NCBI GenBank assembly: GCA_034506395.1
Contig: JAPDPQ010000013.1
Coordinates: 1 to 64,000 of the forward strand
Direction of reading: 5' to 3'
Length of the DNA stretch: 64,000 bases
DNA from: a candidate division KSB1 bacterium
GTDB taxonomy: Bacteria > Zhuqueibacterota > Zhuqueibacteria > Thermofontimicrobiales > Thermofontimicrobiaceae
This document shows positions 18,365 through 27,655 of this stretch, piece by piece. Position 1 is the first letter of the stretch. Every line of letters starts with the position of its first letter. The translations under genes were made by a program, and so were the position numbers. Below the pieces are notes generated by a model. It saw only the letters and a list, made by a program, of their open reading frames with translations. It made no database searches and was not told the DNA's origin.

Positions 18365-20167
18365 ATGGCATTGAAAAGAAACATCATTCTTTCTATCATT
18401 ATTTGTTGGGGGTGGGCTTTTATCTTGACTACCGAGAACACGATCGCCCAAACGCGATATAAAATCGCCCAAGTGCGCTTTGAAGGAAATGAGCGATTTT
18501 CCGATGCGACTTTGCGGCGGTTAATGTTAAGTCGGCCACACCGCTGGTACGCCAAAAGCTATTTTCGACCCGAAATTTTTCAGGATGATCTGGAGGCGAT
18601 TAGCAATTTTTATTTGAATGAAGGCTATTTAGAGGCCAAAATCATTGACCATCAAGTCCAAATCGATACTTCATCCCAGAGGGTGAACATTCAGATCCGC
18701 ATCGAAGAGGGCGTGCAGACCCAAATTTCGGACATTGCTTTTTTTGGAAATCGAGCATTTTCCGATTCTGTTTTAATGCGGAAGATCAAATCCGCCGTCG
18801 GAAAACCATTCCGAAAAAATGTTTTAGAGGACGATCGCTATCAGATATTGTTTCATTATGCGAACCAGGGATATATCGAAGCCAACGTCACACCATCGCT
18901 CAAATTGAACGCTGAAACCCATGAGATGCTGATCGATTTTAATATCGATGAAGGGCCATTGGTGAGCATTGGCGCTATCAAATTAGAGGGGATTAAAAAA
19001 ACTCGGCCCAAAGTGGTATTTCGCCAACTGGCTTTTCGATCGGGAGATACATATAACTATGCGAATATTTTGATCAGCCAGCGCCAGCTTTATCTTACAG
19101 GCTTGTTCTCAAACGTAATCATTCGACCCGATGAGAAAGCAGACACTCTTCCAACGATTCGGAACATCAGGATCAGTCTTGAAGAGAGGAAAAATGGTGA
19201 GATGAATTTTGGATTTGGTTATGGAACGTTGGATCGACTGCGCGGCTCGGTTGAATTGCTGCACAATAACCTTTTTGGCACTGGACGCCAGGCTGGCATA
19301 TCTGGCTTTGCCAGTGCCATTGCACGTCGCGCAGAGCTCTCTCTTACTGATCCCTGGTTATTCGGCTCCAAAACCAAGGCCGACCTCAATGGCTACTTTG
19401 AGCAACGCGATGAACCAGCCTATAACCTTGATCGTCATGGTTTCAAATTTACACTTGGAAAAAAATTGGGTAATTTTTCCAATTTGAATCTCAGCTATCG
19501 CTACGAAATCGCTCAGCGCACGGATAAGCTAAATGGCTTAGCACCAAGACCGGATGATAAGGGCAACACCAGAAGCCTCACTGGACTATTGATCCGAGAC
19601 TCCCGAGACGATCTGATCAATACCACCCGTGGCTCCTTTGCATCGCTGAATTTTGAGTCCGCCGGAGCCTTTCTTAAAGGCACGGCCACTTTCTACAAGA
19701 CCATTATTAATTTCCGCTATTTCTATCCGTTAAATCAGCGTCTGGTCATCGCTTCCGCGCTCATGGCTGGATGGATGGATCGATATGGGATCAATGATGA
19801 GATCCCTATTCAAGAACGTTTTTTCTCCGGGGGTGCAACATCGCTTCGTGGTTTTAAAGAAAAATATGTTGGCCCCAAAAATGAGCTCAACAGTCCCGTG
19901 GGCGGAAACGTCCTATTGACTCTCAATTTGATCGAATGGCGCTACACGTTCTATAAAAAATTTTCCGCCATCAGCTTTATTGATATGGGAAACGTTTGGA
20001 AAAATGCCGAACAGTTGCGAAAATTCAATCTGCGGAAGACCGCTGGTATTGGACTCCGGTTCAATTCGCCGCTGGGCATTCTCAGAGTTGATTACGGATT
20101 CAAACTCGATCGACGCCAGGATGAATCCAAAGGGGAACTGTATTTCTCCGTTGGGCAGGCATTCTGA
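18365..20167 (+). CDS. tamA: Omp85-family outer-membrane protein, TamA-like
   Basis: A 600-residue Omp85 protein. A signal peptide (1-27) ends before QTRYKIAQVRFEGNERFS, the first of three POTRA domains (about 30-105, 106-182 and 183-262). The rest forms a 16-stranded barrel domain with the conserved loop motif GGATSLRGF near residue 490 and RVDYGF near the end. Three POTRA domains fit TamA, whereas BamA usually has five. Together with TamB it should insert or supply lipids for outer-membrane proteins. The start at 18365 has no good ribosome binding site, but the signal peptide fits well there. An alternative is a BamA paralogue, which is less likely beside tamB. Confidence 0.88.
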   Translation: MALKRNIILSIIICWGWAFILTTENTIAQTRYKIAQVRFEGNERFSDATLRRLMLSRPHRWYAKSYFRPEIFQDDLEAISNFYLNEGYLEAKIIDHQVQIDTSSQRVNIQIRIEEGVQTQISDIAFFGNRAFSDSVLMRKIKSAVGKPFRKNVLEDDRYQILFHYANQGYIEANVTPSLKLNAETHEMLIDFNIDEGPLVSIGAIKLEGIKKTRPKVVFRQLAFRSGDTYNYANILISQRQLYLTGLFSNVIIRPDEKADTLPTIRNIRISLEERKNGEMNFGFGYGTLDRLRGSVELLHNNLFGTGRQAGISGFASAIARRAELSLTDPWLFGSKTKADLNGYFEQRDEPAYNLDRHGFKFTLGKKLGNFSNLNLSYRYEIAQRTDKLNGLAPRPDDKGNTRSLTGLLIRDSRDDLINTTRGSFASLNFESAGAFLKGTATFYKTIINFRYFYPLNQRLVIASALMAGWMDRYGINDEIPIQERFFSGGATSLRGFKEKYVGPKNELNSPVGGNVLLTLNLIEWRYTFYKKFSAISFIDMGNVWKNAEQLRKFNLRKTAGIGLRFNSPLGILRVDYGFKLDRRQDESKGELYFSVGQAF

Positions 20168-20330
20168 TCCTCATCCTGGCACGTGTTGCAACAGCAGAGG
20201 ATCATCCTAAAAAATAATGTCCCACGGATATCAAAGCCATTCCAGATGATCATATTGAGAGACTAAGCAGCTTTGAACCATTTTCCCAAATTCGCAAGAA
20301 AAAAGGTTACATTGATTGGACGAGAGCCAC

Positions 20331-21473
20331 ATGACGTTCGAATATCAAAAATCGTTTCGCTTCTTTGCGCAAATCGCAGGGGGATTAGAAGAATTGGGGT
20401 GTCAGGAATTATCCGAGCTCGGCGCTGAGGAGATCGACCCTGCGTTTCGCGGTATCTATTTTTCGGCTGATCATGCCACCTTGTATCGCGTTAATTATTG
20501 CTCTCGCCTCATCACTCGCGTGCTTGCCCCGCTTATCACATTCGATTGCCCCGATGAGCTGACATTGTACCGAGTCGCAAGAAGCATTGATTGGAGCAAA
20601 TTGTTTTCGATCCATCATCGTTTCGCCATATTTGCCAACATCTCGCATAGCAAGATCACCCATTCTCAATTTGCCAGCCTGCGGCTGAAGGACGCCGTCG
20701 CCGATGCCTTTCGCGATGCGACTGGCGAGCGGCCCAGTGTCGACCGTGAAAATCCCGATGTTTGGATTAACCTCCATATCGAATCTGATCAAGCCACTAT
20801 CAGCATTGATGCTTCTGGAGGATCGCTGCATCGGCGCGGGTATCGGAAACGATCGGTCGAAGCGCCCATGCAGGAGACGGTCGCGGCAGCCATAATTCGT
20901 TATGCAGAATGGGTTGGCCAAAGACCACTCTATGATCCCTTATGCGGATCTGGCACCTTGCTGTGCGAAGCGCTTATGGCCTATTGTCAGGTTCCTGCTG
21001 GCTATTTGCGCGACCGATTCGGGTTCCAAATGCTCCCTGATTTCCAAGCTGACATTTGGCGACAAATTAAAAACCAAGCCGATCAGCAAATGCAGGCACT
21101 GCCCGATGGATTGATCGCTGGCAGCGATATCTCTCATAAAGCGATTCAAGCTGCAACAACCAACATTCATAGCCTTCCATTTGGAAACCGTGTCCATTTA
21201 TCGATCATGGATTTCAAAGACATCGCTAACCTGACCGACAACACCATTCTGTGTAACCCACCCTACGGCATTCGGCTCGGCGATCCGCAAAATTTGGGAC
21301 AATTTTATAAGGCGTTGGGCGATTTTCTGAAGAAGAAATGCCAGGGAGCGACAGCGTACATTTATTTTGGTAATCGAACGATGCTGAAGCATATTGGCCT
21401 TCGACCCGCATGGAAGAAACCCCTGGAAAACGGTGGGATTGATGGCCGGCTGGCAAAATTTATTCTATACTGA
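20331..21473 (+). CDS. THUMP-domain class I RNA methyltransferase (RlmL/YpsC-like)
   Basis: A 380-residue SAM-dependent RNA methyltransferase. The N-terminal THUMP domain (about 45-150) binds RNA. The motif ASGGSLHRRGYRKRSVEAP precedes the methyltransferase domain, with the SAM-binding signature DPLCGSGTLLCEA and the catalytic NPPYG at 309-313, typical of N2-guanine methylation. The size equals the N-terminal half of E. coli RlmL and Bacillus YpsC, so 23S rRNA m2G methylation is the likely reaction. The frame extends to TTG 20316, but ATG 20331 with an upstream GGACGAGAG site is the better start. Confidence 0.85.
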   Translation: MTFEYQKSFRFFAQIAGGLEELGCQELSELGAEEIDPAFRGIYFSADHATLYRVNYCSRLITRVLAPLITFDCPDELTLYRVARSIDWSKLFSIHHRFAIFANISHSKITHSQFASLRLKDAVADAFRDATGERPSVDRENPDVWINLHIESDQATISIDASGGSLHRRGYRKRSVEAPMQETVAAAIIRYAEWVGQRPLYDPLCGSGTLLCEALMAYCQVPAGYLRDRFGFQMLPDFQADIWRQIKNQADQQMQALPDGLIAGSDISHKAIQAATTNIHSLPFGNRVHLSIMDFKDIANLTDNTILCNPPYGIRLGDPQNLGQFYKALGDFLKKKCQGATAYIYFGNRTMLKHIGLRPAWKKPLENGGIDGRLAKFILY

Positions 21474-21725
21474 AGCCCTTTCAATCGTCCTCCCTTAAGC
21501 TGAGCTCCTCTTTTCATTGTTGAAAACAGGATCTATCAATGAGATCCAAAAGAAGAGGGTGATCTTTAAAATGCTTCAGTTTGTGACTCGTGACTTTAAA
21601 CCAATCGACAGAATCGTTGTGGGGATCTGTCTCGAAGTTGCCCGATCGAGACGCAGCAGATCGCTACGATGCTGATGTCAGAATCAAAGGATTGCCTGCT
21701 GCAATTCTTCTTTCTTGCCATCCCT

Positions 21726-22493
21726 TTAACTACTCACTTGCTCATAAATCAAACGCAAGCCATCGAGGGTGAGAAACGGTTCGACGCGTTCGATTTTATG
21801 AGTATAGGGAGCTACAACAGTGGCGAGACCGCCGGTGGCAATCGTGCGGACAGGATTGCCAAGCTGTCGCTCGATCCGGTCGATCAACCCATTGATCAAT
21901 TCGACCGTGCCGAACATTAAGCCGGACTGGATGCTGGTCTCGGTGGTTGTGCCGATCACGGACGGAGGGAATTTCAATTCTACTTTAGGCAGGCGAGCGG
22001 CTCGTTGATGCAACACCGAAGCGGTTAGCTCAATGCCTGGGGCGATGATCCCGCCCAAATATTCGTTATTTTTCGAAACGACATCAAAGGTGGTGGCAGT
22101 GCCAAAATCGAGGACCACCAAAGGGCCGCCGAAGAAATGATAGCCAGCGACGGCATTACAAATCCGATCGGCGCCAACGGATCGGGGGTCATCATACAAG
22201 ATCTTCAATTTCAAAGGTAATTCAGAGCTCACTTCAACTGGCTTCAAATTCAGATGTTGCTCCAGCAATCTGGTGAACACTGGCGTCAGGTTGGGGACGA
22301 CGGAAGAAATGGCAGCCCCAGTTAATCGATCAGGTTGGATGCCGCTTGCGCGCAGCATCGCCGAGAGCATGATCCAGCACTCATCGCTGGTACGCCCTGT
22401 CTGGCTGGACAACCGCCAATGCGCCTTCAACTGCGTCCCTTCATATATGCCGACTACCACATTAGTGTTGCCGATATCAATCGTTACCAGCAT
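21726..22493 (-). CDS. coaX: Type III pantothenate kinase
   Basis: It phosphorylates pantothenate in the first step of coenzyme A synthesis. The 255-residue protein has the ASKHA-fold signatures: DIGNTNVVVG (phosphate 1), GADRICNAVAGYHF, LDFGTATTFDVV (phosphate 2) and ATGGLA near the end. I choose ATG 22493 because AGGAGG lies five bases upstream and overlaps the stop region of birA; the frame could be extended to 22526 without support. It is the last gene of an xerD-birA-coaX unit; birA and coaX are adjacent in many bacteria. Confidence 0.95.
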   Translation of the reverse strand: MLVTIDIGNTNVVVGIYEGTQLKAHWRLSSQTGRTSDECWIMLSAMLRASGIQPDRLTGAAISSVVPNLTPVFTRLLEQHLNLKPVEVSSELPLKLKILYDDPRSVGADRICNAVAGYHFFGGPLVVLDFGTATTFDVVSKNNEYLGGIIAPGIELTASVLHQRAARLPKVELKFPPSVIGTTTETSIQSGLMFGTVELINGLIDRIERQLGNPVRTIATGGLATVVAPYTHKIERVEPFLTLDGLRLIYEQVSS

Positions 22494-22500
22494 AGCCCTC

Positions 22501-23388
22501 CTAAAATAGCAAGTCTCCCGTGACAATTTTCTTCAGCTCACCATCCCTGGTCCGCAACATAAGACAGCCCTGTTCATTCAGATCTTCGAAAATGCCCTCA
22601 AGCCGTTCATCGTCCTGGATGATGGTGACCTGTTTCCCTAAATGCGGACAGCGTTTTTTCCAATTGGAAATGATGGGCGCAAAGCCCTGATGTTGCATGG
22701 TTTGATAATTTTTTTCGAGCTGAAGTAGGATTTCGGCCAATAGCTCGGAGCGGTCAATTCGCAAATTCGATTCTGCCCGCAACGATGTCGCCCGATCACG
22801 GAACTCCTCAGGGAACTCGTGTGGTTTATGATGGACATTGATGCCGATCCCAAGGATAATAAAGCGAATTTTGCCATTTTGGAACTCAGCCTCAGAGAGA
22901 ATGCCACAGATCTTTTTGCCATTGAGCAATAGATCGTTGGGCCATTTCACTTCTGGCTTTAGGCCAGTGAAATTTTCGATCCCCTCTGCAACGGCAACCC
23001 CTGCAAGAAACGGGATTAACCCGACCTGATCAGAAACGATGTTGGGCCGCAAGACGACAGAAAACCACAGTCCTTTGTTGAACGGTGACTCCCAACGCCG
23101 ATTTTTTCGTCCTCGTCCCCGAACCTGTTGCTCAGCAATGACCAAAGTCCCCTCCGGCTCCCCCTGGATTGCTCGATTGTGAGCGAACTCGTTGGTCGAA
23201 CCGATACTCCAGAACGAGTAGATCTTCTTTGCAAACAGCTCAGTTTTTATCACCGATTTCAATTTATCTTCAGATAAAAGATCGAAACCCGCTTTATCCT
23301 TCATGGCTCGCTCTGCTCCCACTTGATCCAGGTCCTGCTTTCTTAAAATGATTAATGAATCGACCAAAACTGCGGTCATGAGACTCAC
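22501..23388 (-). CDS. birA: Biotin--[acetyl-CoA-carboxylase] ligase
   Basis: It activates biotin to biotinyl-AMP and transfers it to the carboxyl carrier protein. The 295-residue protein carries GSTNEFAH, the biotin/ATP loop GRGRKNRRWESP, KWPNDLLLNGKKICGIL and GIGINVHH, followed by a small C-terminal beta domain. No DNA-binding helix-turn-helix is seen at the N-terminus, so it is a class I ligase without repressor function. The first start is GTG 23388, whose GTGA overlaps the xerD stop, suggesting translational coupling. The first 35 residues have no family match, so a start further in, near MKDKAGFD, is possible. Confidence 0.9.
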   Translation of the reverse strand: MSLMTAVLVDSLIILRKQDLDQVGAERAMKDKAGFDLLSEDKLKSVIKTELFAKKIYSFWSIGSTNEFAHNRAIQGEPEGTLVIAEQQVRGRGRKNRRWESPFNKGLWFSVVLRPNIVSDQVGLIPFLAGVAVAEGIENFTGLKPEVKWPNDLLLNGKKICGILSEAEFQNGKIRFIILGIGINVHHKPHEFPEEFRDRATSLRAESNLRIDRSELLAEILLQLEKNYQTMQHQGFAPIISNWKKRCPHLGKQVTIIQDDERLEGIFEDLNEQGCLMLRTRDGELKKIVTGDLLF

Positions 23389-24314
23389 TGCGCATGTCGC
23401 TGCTTTTGACGCGCGGCATAATATTCCTTTTCGCGCGGATGAAAGGTTCGATGCACCTCCTTCAGATATTCGCGATCAAGATGCATGTATATTTGGGTGG
23501 TGGCAATATTCACATGTCCCAACATTTCCTGAACCGCTCGGAGATCGGCACCGCCTTCGATTAGATGTGTCGCGAACGAATGTCTTAGTGTATGGGGCGA
23601 GACTGGCCGAGTAATGCCCGCCTGGAGCACATATTTCCTTAGAATTTTCCAGAAGCCCATTCGGGTAAGTCCCTTACCTCGCTGGTTAAGAAACAACGTG
23701 CTCTCGTTCTCGTTTTTGAGCAGCATCGGTCGACTGCCTTGGAGATAATGCATTACAGCGGCAATGGCCTGTTCGCCAATGGGGATCAATCGAACTCGGC
23801 TCCCCTTGCCGACCACTTGAACCAGTTGATCATCCAGCATCAGATCATGCAACTTGACCGAGATCAGCTCTGAAACCCGCACGCCCGTGGCATAAGCAAA
23901 TTCCAATAGTGCTCGGTCGCGGAGTCCCAGCACAGTGGACGTGTCTGCTTGCTCGATCAGCCGCGCAACTTCGGCCTGATCCAAAACCTGAGGCAGCCGC
24001 TTAGCCAACCGAGGCGAACTCATCGAATCAGTTGGATCGCTATCGGTGAGATTCTCGGTGACCAAGAAGCGATGGAACATCCGTAGCGCCGATAGATTGC
24101 GCGCGATCGTGAACGTCGAAAGATCGCCGTTGTGGAGCTGGGTGATGTAAGCGACAACATCTGCAGGCTTGACATCATTTAGCCGCTCGATCCCACGCCT
24201 CGAGAGAAAGTCGATGTATTTGACCAGGTCTGAAGCATAAGCCGAGATGGTGTTCGCTGCCAAATTGCGCTCCACCGTCAAAAAGGTGATAAAATCATCA
24301 AGCTGTTGATCCAT
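23385..24314 (-). CDS. xerD: Tyrosine recombinase XerD/XerC
   Basis: A 309-residue tyrosine recombinase that resolves chromosome dimers at dif sites near division. An N-terminal SAM-like core-binding domain (about 5-90) precedes the catalytic domain. All catalytic residues are visible: R146 in TGVRVSEL, K170, H241 and R244 in HTLRHSFATHL, H267 in LGHVNIATT and the nucleophile Y276 in TTQIYMHLD. There is no sign of integrase-type extra domains or of a mobile element nearby, so the housekeeping role is likely. XerC and XerD cannot be told apart securely from sequence alone. It leads the xerD-birA-coaX unit. Confidence 0.93.
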   Translation of the reverse strand: MDQQLDDFITFLTVERNLAANTISAYASDLVKYIDFLSRRGIERLNDVKPADVVAYITQLHNGDLSTFTIARNLSALRMFHRFLVTENLTDSDPTDSMSSPRLAKRLPQVLDQAEVARLIEQADTSTVLGLRDRALLEFAYATGVRVSELISVKLHDLMLDDQLVQVVGKGSRVRLIPIGEQAIAAVMHYLQGSRPMLLKNENESTLFLNQRGKGLTRMGFWKILRKYVLQAGITRPVSPHTLRHSFATHLIEGGADLRAVQEMLGHVNIATTQIYMHLDREYLKEVHRTFHPREKEYYAARQKQRHAQ

Positions 24315-24383
24315 GTGTCAATATGTTGATCCTTGCAAAACGACTGGATTGCAAAAGAACGATCGCTGGACGATGAAATGTTC

Positions 24384-25055
24384 CTATTTTTTGCTGGGAC
24401 AGGCTTTCACGCAAATGCCGCAAATGTGAAGGTTCAAATTTTTTTTCTTGCAGAAAAAATCGAGCAATTCAAAACATTTCTGGAAATTGTGTTCGCTGGC
24501 CTGGTTGCCAATAGCCTGGACTGGACAGGCTGCCACACAGGCGTAGCAATCACCGCATTGGAAAGGCTGAGGTGCGCCATCAGGCAAGGGCAGATCGGTC
24601 AACACAGTGACCAGCCGGAGCTGAGAGCCATATTTTTTGGTGACCAGCAGATTATTTCGGCCATGCCAGCCGAGCCCTGCCTTGAGCGCCACATGGCGAT
24701 GGGATACATGCCCAATCTGGCGTTTCCAGTCGATCACCTGCGAGGCTGCAATCGGCAACGCGCGATAACCCGCTTCCTGAATTCTCATGCTTAACAAGAA
24801 TGCCAATTTGTCCAATTGGATATTAGCCTGTCGATAATGCCAGCTATACAACATCGTTGGATGGTCAACAATACCGTTCAGCACCGCCGAAGAGAGCGGC
24901 ACGCCCATCGAGACCGCATGGGTGAGGCCTTCTAATTCCTGGGGCGAAAGATAAAATTGGGACTTCAATTCATCAATGGAACAACTTCCGTACAGCGGCA
25001 CCTCATGCTGCGCACAAAATTCTGTTATGAATTTCCAGGCCTCATCCTTCGTCAT
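24384..25055 (-). CDS. Short QueG-like double [4Fe-4S] protein
   Basis: A 223-residue protein related to epoxyqueuosine reductase and other corrinoid/iron-sulfur enzymes. The C-terminal half has two ferredoxin-like cluster motifs: C167, C170, C173, C177 in CGDCYACVAACP, and C194 with C212, C215, C219 in CGICVKACP. The central HVALKAGLGWHGRNNLLVTKKYG strongly resembles the QueG GWxGKNxLL region. QueG is usually about 350 residues. This protein has a reduced N-terminal part and stops just after the second cluster, so it belongs to a short sister family of unknown function. Its ATG overlaps the stop of the upstream 150-residue gene by four bases, so the pair is translationally coupled. Confidence 0.8.
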   Translation of the reverse strand: MTKDEAWKFITEFCAQHEVPLYGSCSIDELKSQFYLSPQELEGLTHAVSMGVPLSSAVLNGIVDHPTMLYSWHYRQANIQLDKLAFLLSMRIQEAGYRALPIAASQVIDWKRQIGHVSHRHVALKAGLGWHGRNNLLVTKKYGSQLRLVTVLTDLPLPDGAPQPFQCGDCYACVAACPVQAIGNQASEHNFQKCFELLDFFCKKKNLNLHICGICVKACPSKK

Positions 25056-25504
25056 GATTTGACTTCCTTTGATGAATTTAAAACATGTTCAGTAAGCGAC
25101 AGGGCGATACCGCTCAGCCACACCTCTGGCCCTAAATTGGTAAAATCGCCAGATAGCACCGAGCGATCCACATTGGCGTACATGGCGCATCCAACCACGC
25201 GCTCCACAACCAAGCCAGAGACCTTCCCATTCGCCTCGCTGTAAAATGTCACCTCCCCCAGCAGCTCACTCACCACATATCCAGTGCAAAAGTGCAATTG
25301 AAGCTGAGTTAGTTTCGTATTCACTGAGATCAGATTGCCAACTCGATCTCCAATTTTGATATTAGGGTAAATCTCCAGAACCAATCTCCGATCGGTCGCA
25401 GGATCTTCCACTACGAGCCGGTAATTATTGCCCTGATATTTCCAAGCACAATTTAAAACTTTTGCAATTTCATCAATCGCAGCCTCAGTGAAAATCTCGC
25501 CCAT
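25052..25504 (-). CDS. Protein of unknown function coupled to the QueG-like gene
   Basis: A 150-residue protein I do not recognise. It has no signal peptide or membrane segment. It looks like a small alpha/beta protein with repeated beta strands (YRLVVEDPATDRRLVLEIYPNI, LQLHFCTGYVVSELLGEVTFY) and only two cysteines. Its stop overlaps the start of the QueG-like gene, and the cold-shock gene ends eight bases upstream, so all three form one operon. A role with the iron-sulfur protein is inferred from coupling alone. Confidence 0.75.
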   Translation of the reverse strand: MGEIFTEAAIDEIAKVLNCAWKYQGNNYRLVVEDPATDRRLVLEIYPNIKIGDRVGNLISVNTKLTQLQLHFCTGYVVSELLGEVTFYSEANGKVSGLVVERVVGCAMYANVDRSVLSGDFTNLGPEVWLSGIALSLTEHVLNSSKEVKS

Positions 25505-25511
25505 ACCAGCC

Positions 25512-25733
25512 TCATTTTTTCACGACATTCATTGCTTTGGGGCCTTTCTCCCCCCAGAATATCTCGAACTCGACATTCGTCCCCGGTGATAATGTCCTAA
25601 AACCCTTATCCTGAATAATGTCGGTGAAATGCACAAAAACATCCTCTCCGGTTTCGCTTTGAATGTACCCGAAACCTTTCACATCATCAAACCACTTCAC
25701 CACGCCGCGATGCATTGATTTCGTTAACACCAT
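25512..25733 (-). CDS. Cold-shock-domain protein
   Basis: A 73-residue CspA-family protein that binds single-stranded RNA and DNA as a chaperone. The RNA-binding motifs RNP1 (KGFGYIQ) and RNP2 (DVFVHF) are intact, as is the opening GVVKWF. The N-terminus could start at ATG 25733 or at ATG 25715 (MHRGVVKWF), the latter matching typical family length; neither has a strong ribosome binding site. It is the first gene of a three-gene operon, an unusual arrangement since csp genes are often alone. Confidence 0.92.
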   Translation of the reverse strand: MVLTKSMHRGVVKWFDDVKGFGYIQSETGEDVFVHFTDIIQDKGFRTLSPGTNVEFEIFWGEKGPKAMNVVKK

Positions 25734-25927
25734 GATCTGATCGACCCGAAAGTTGCTCTCAAGTTACTCACTCGCCACTCCAATTTGATCGCCAAAGCGC
25801 GTGACAATCGAAATTCGAATTCCTTTTTTTCAAAACTCTGAATTGATCTCTGTGAAGCTCATTTGCTCCAGAAGATGTGTTCCAGCTAATCAGATTCTGT
25901 TGCAAGATTTCAAAAACGCGATGAAAT

Positions 25928-25952
25928 GTCATGCCTGCGCATGTAGGCATCT
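25928..25952. repeat. Dispersed repeat, copy 2 (single inverted arm)
   Basis: GTCATGCCTGCGCATGTAGG and the bases after it match the reverse complement of the second arm of the repeat at 3761-3845. The surrounding gap (25734-26116) has no supportable gene; the open frame on the minus strand across it is repeat-derived. Confidence 0.5.
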
Positions 25953-26116
25953 CTAATCTCTTACTCCTTTTGATTATTAAAAAGATTTTTGCATTTGCAG
26001 CAATGACACGGCATAATCCAATTCTCCATTTTGCAATAGAAGCTAATTGCTCAAGAAGCATTTTGTACCCTAAATTGAGAAGTATTGAAAAACTCAAAAT
26101 TGAATCGTTTTCGAAA

Positions 26117-26791
26117 TCAAATGATCAGCTCATCCTTTCTGGGAACTGCGGCTTGTAATTGTCTCACAGCATCGATGATATTGGGCTGCTGGAAAATGGC
26201 GGTTCCAGCTACCAACACATTGGCCCCAGCACGCACCACCAATGGCGCAGTTTTTGGAGAAATCCCTCCATCCACTTCGAGGTAAATATTTCGGTCCAGC
26301 TCCTTGATCATTCGGGCGATCCGAGAAATGATGGGGAGGGTCGCAGGGATAAATTCCTGTCCCCCGAATCCGGGATTGACAGTCATGACCAGAATCAAAT
26401 GCACCTCAGGCAGGATCGCTTCGATCTGACAAGGGCTAGTGCCTGGATTCAATGACACCCCAGCCAATGCGCCAGTGTTTTTGATAAGCTGCACACTGCG
26501 ATGAATATGGTTTACAGCCTCGATATGGACCGTGATCATGTCCGCACCCGCCTCACGAAATGCGGGGATCAGAAAATCTGGTTCTTCGACCATCAGATGC
26601 ACATCTAAAAACAAATCGGTCATGCGCCGGACCGCTGCGACTATCATTGGGCCGAATGTCAGGTTAGGCACGAAATGGCCGTCCATGACATCGATATGGA
26701 TCCATTTCGCCCCAGCGTCTTTCACTAAGGCGAGTTGCTCTGGCAATCGGCCGAAATCAGCCGCCAATATCGAAGGAGCAATAATGACCAT
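26117..26791 (-). CDS. rpe: Ribulose-phosphate 3-epimerase
   Basis: It interconverts ribulose-5-phosphate and xylulose-5-phosphate in the pentose phosphate pathway. The 224-residue TIM barrel has the standard signatures: APSILAADFGRL at the start, WIHIDVMDGHFVPNLTFGP, DVHLMVEEPD, VMTVNPGFGGQEFIP and EVDGGISPKTAP. Metal ligands (H and D of these motifs) are all present and the length is standard. It lies downstream of the PASTA-protein gene at the end of a long minus-strand housekeeping cluster. Confidence 0.96.
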   Translation of the reverse strand: MVIIAPSILAADFGRLPEQLALVKDAGAKWIHIDVMDGHFVPNLTFGPMIVAAVRRMTDLFLDVHLMVEEPDFLIPAFREAGADMITVHIEAVNHIHRSVQLIKNTGALAGVSLNPGTSPCQIEAILPEVHLILVMTVNPGFGGQEFIPATLPIISRIARMIKELDRNIYLEVDGGISPKTAPLVVRAGANVLVAGTAIFQQPNIIDAVRQLQAAVPRKDELII

Positions 26792-26875
26792 TAACTTTTA
26801 TCCTCACCATCTCATGATGCTTCGTCCCACGACCATTTGCAATAACCCAGGCCAGCAATCCAACATTCGAATTGC

Positions 26876-27640
26876 TCAGTCGCGGCCAGGCAGGCTACTC
26901 ACCCACAGCCGAACCAATTCGCCGCGTGGCACCTGCTCTTTTGCCCGAGGAAATTGATCGATCACGGTCTCTGGGAGTAGATCCGATTTTTCCTCGTAAA
27001 AAATTTCGCCGACGCTCAGGCCGTTATTGGCAATAACCCGTTGCGCATCAGTCAAATTCATCCCCACCAAATCAGGAACCACCACCAGTTCGGCGTTCGA
27101 TATAACCGTGAAATTTACTGTGGTGCCGATCTTGACTTCGCTGCCAGCCGGAATGCTTTGAGCAACCACTTTTCCCACCAATAAATAATTGCTGCTATCC
27201 GACGGCTCATAATAAATCTTACCAACAGTCAGATCGAGATTTTCGAGCATGAAAATAGCATTTCGCTCTGATTCTCCGATCAGGCGCGGCATCGTAACAG
27301 TTGGCTCCCCTTTGCTGACGATCACATAAATCCGACGGCCTTTTTTCACCGTCGCCCCAGGCCTCGGATTTTGAGACATAATCGTCCCAATGGGGAACTC
27401 GCTTTTGGAATCGAACTTCTTCGCCTCTTCGACGATTTTAAGATCGAGGCGATCTAATAATTCGCGCGCATCTTCATAGAATAGATTGGTCAGATCTGGG
27501 ACCGTGATCGATTGGCCATGACGGGTATACAACGGCATCACGATTTTATCAATAATCAAATAGAACAGGAGCAATCCGATAAAAATCTTTCCGATTGCCT
27601 TAGCGATACGATTCCAGTCCAAGTCTTTCAAAGGTATCAT
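26876..27640 (-). CDS. Membrane-anchored protein with three PASTA domains
   Basis: A 254-residue protein with one membrane helix (about residues 17-37) and three extracytoplasmic PASTA repeats (about 45-112, 113-180 and 183-250), recognised by VPDLTNLFYEDARELL, MPRLIGESERNAIFML and VPDLVGMNLTDAQRVI. PASTA domains bind peptidoglycan or muropeptides and usually sit on Ser/Thr kinases or PBPs. Here there is no kinase domain, only a short cytoplasmic N-terminus. Free PASTA proteins beside rsmB and rpe are frequent in FCB-type genomes. The role in cell-wall sensing is inferred. Confidence 0.88.
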   Translation of the reverse strand: MIPLKDLDWNRIAKAIGKIFIGLLLFYLIIDKIVMPLYTRHGQSITVPDLTNLFYEDARELLDRLDLKIVEEAKKFDSKSEFPIGTIMSQNPRPGATVKKGRRIYVIVSKGEPTVTMPRLIGESERNAIFMLENLDLTVGKIYYEPSDSSNYLLVGKVVAQSIPAGSEVKIGTTVNFTVISNAELVVVPDLVGMNLTDAQRVIANNGLSVGEIFYEEKSDLLPETVIDQFPRAKEQVPRGELVRLWVSSLPGRD

Positions 27641-27655
27641 GCTTTTTCCCCTGCT

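Noticed and set aside
25768..26097. 109-codon minus-strand frame upstream of the cold-shock gene
   Set aside because: It spans repeat sequence and has no sensible composition or start site.
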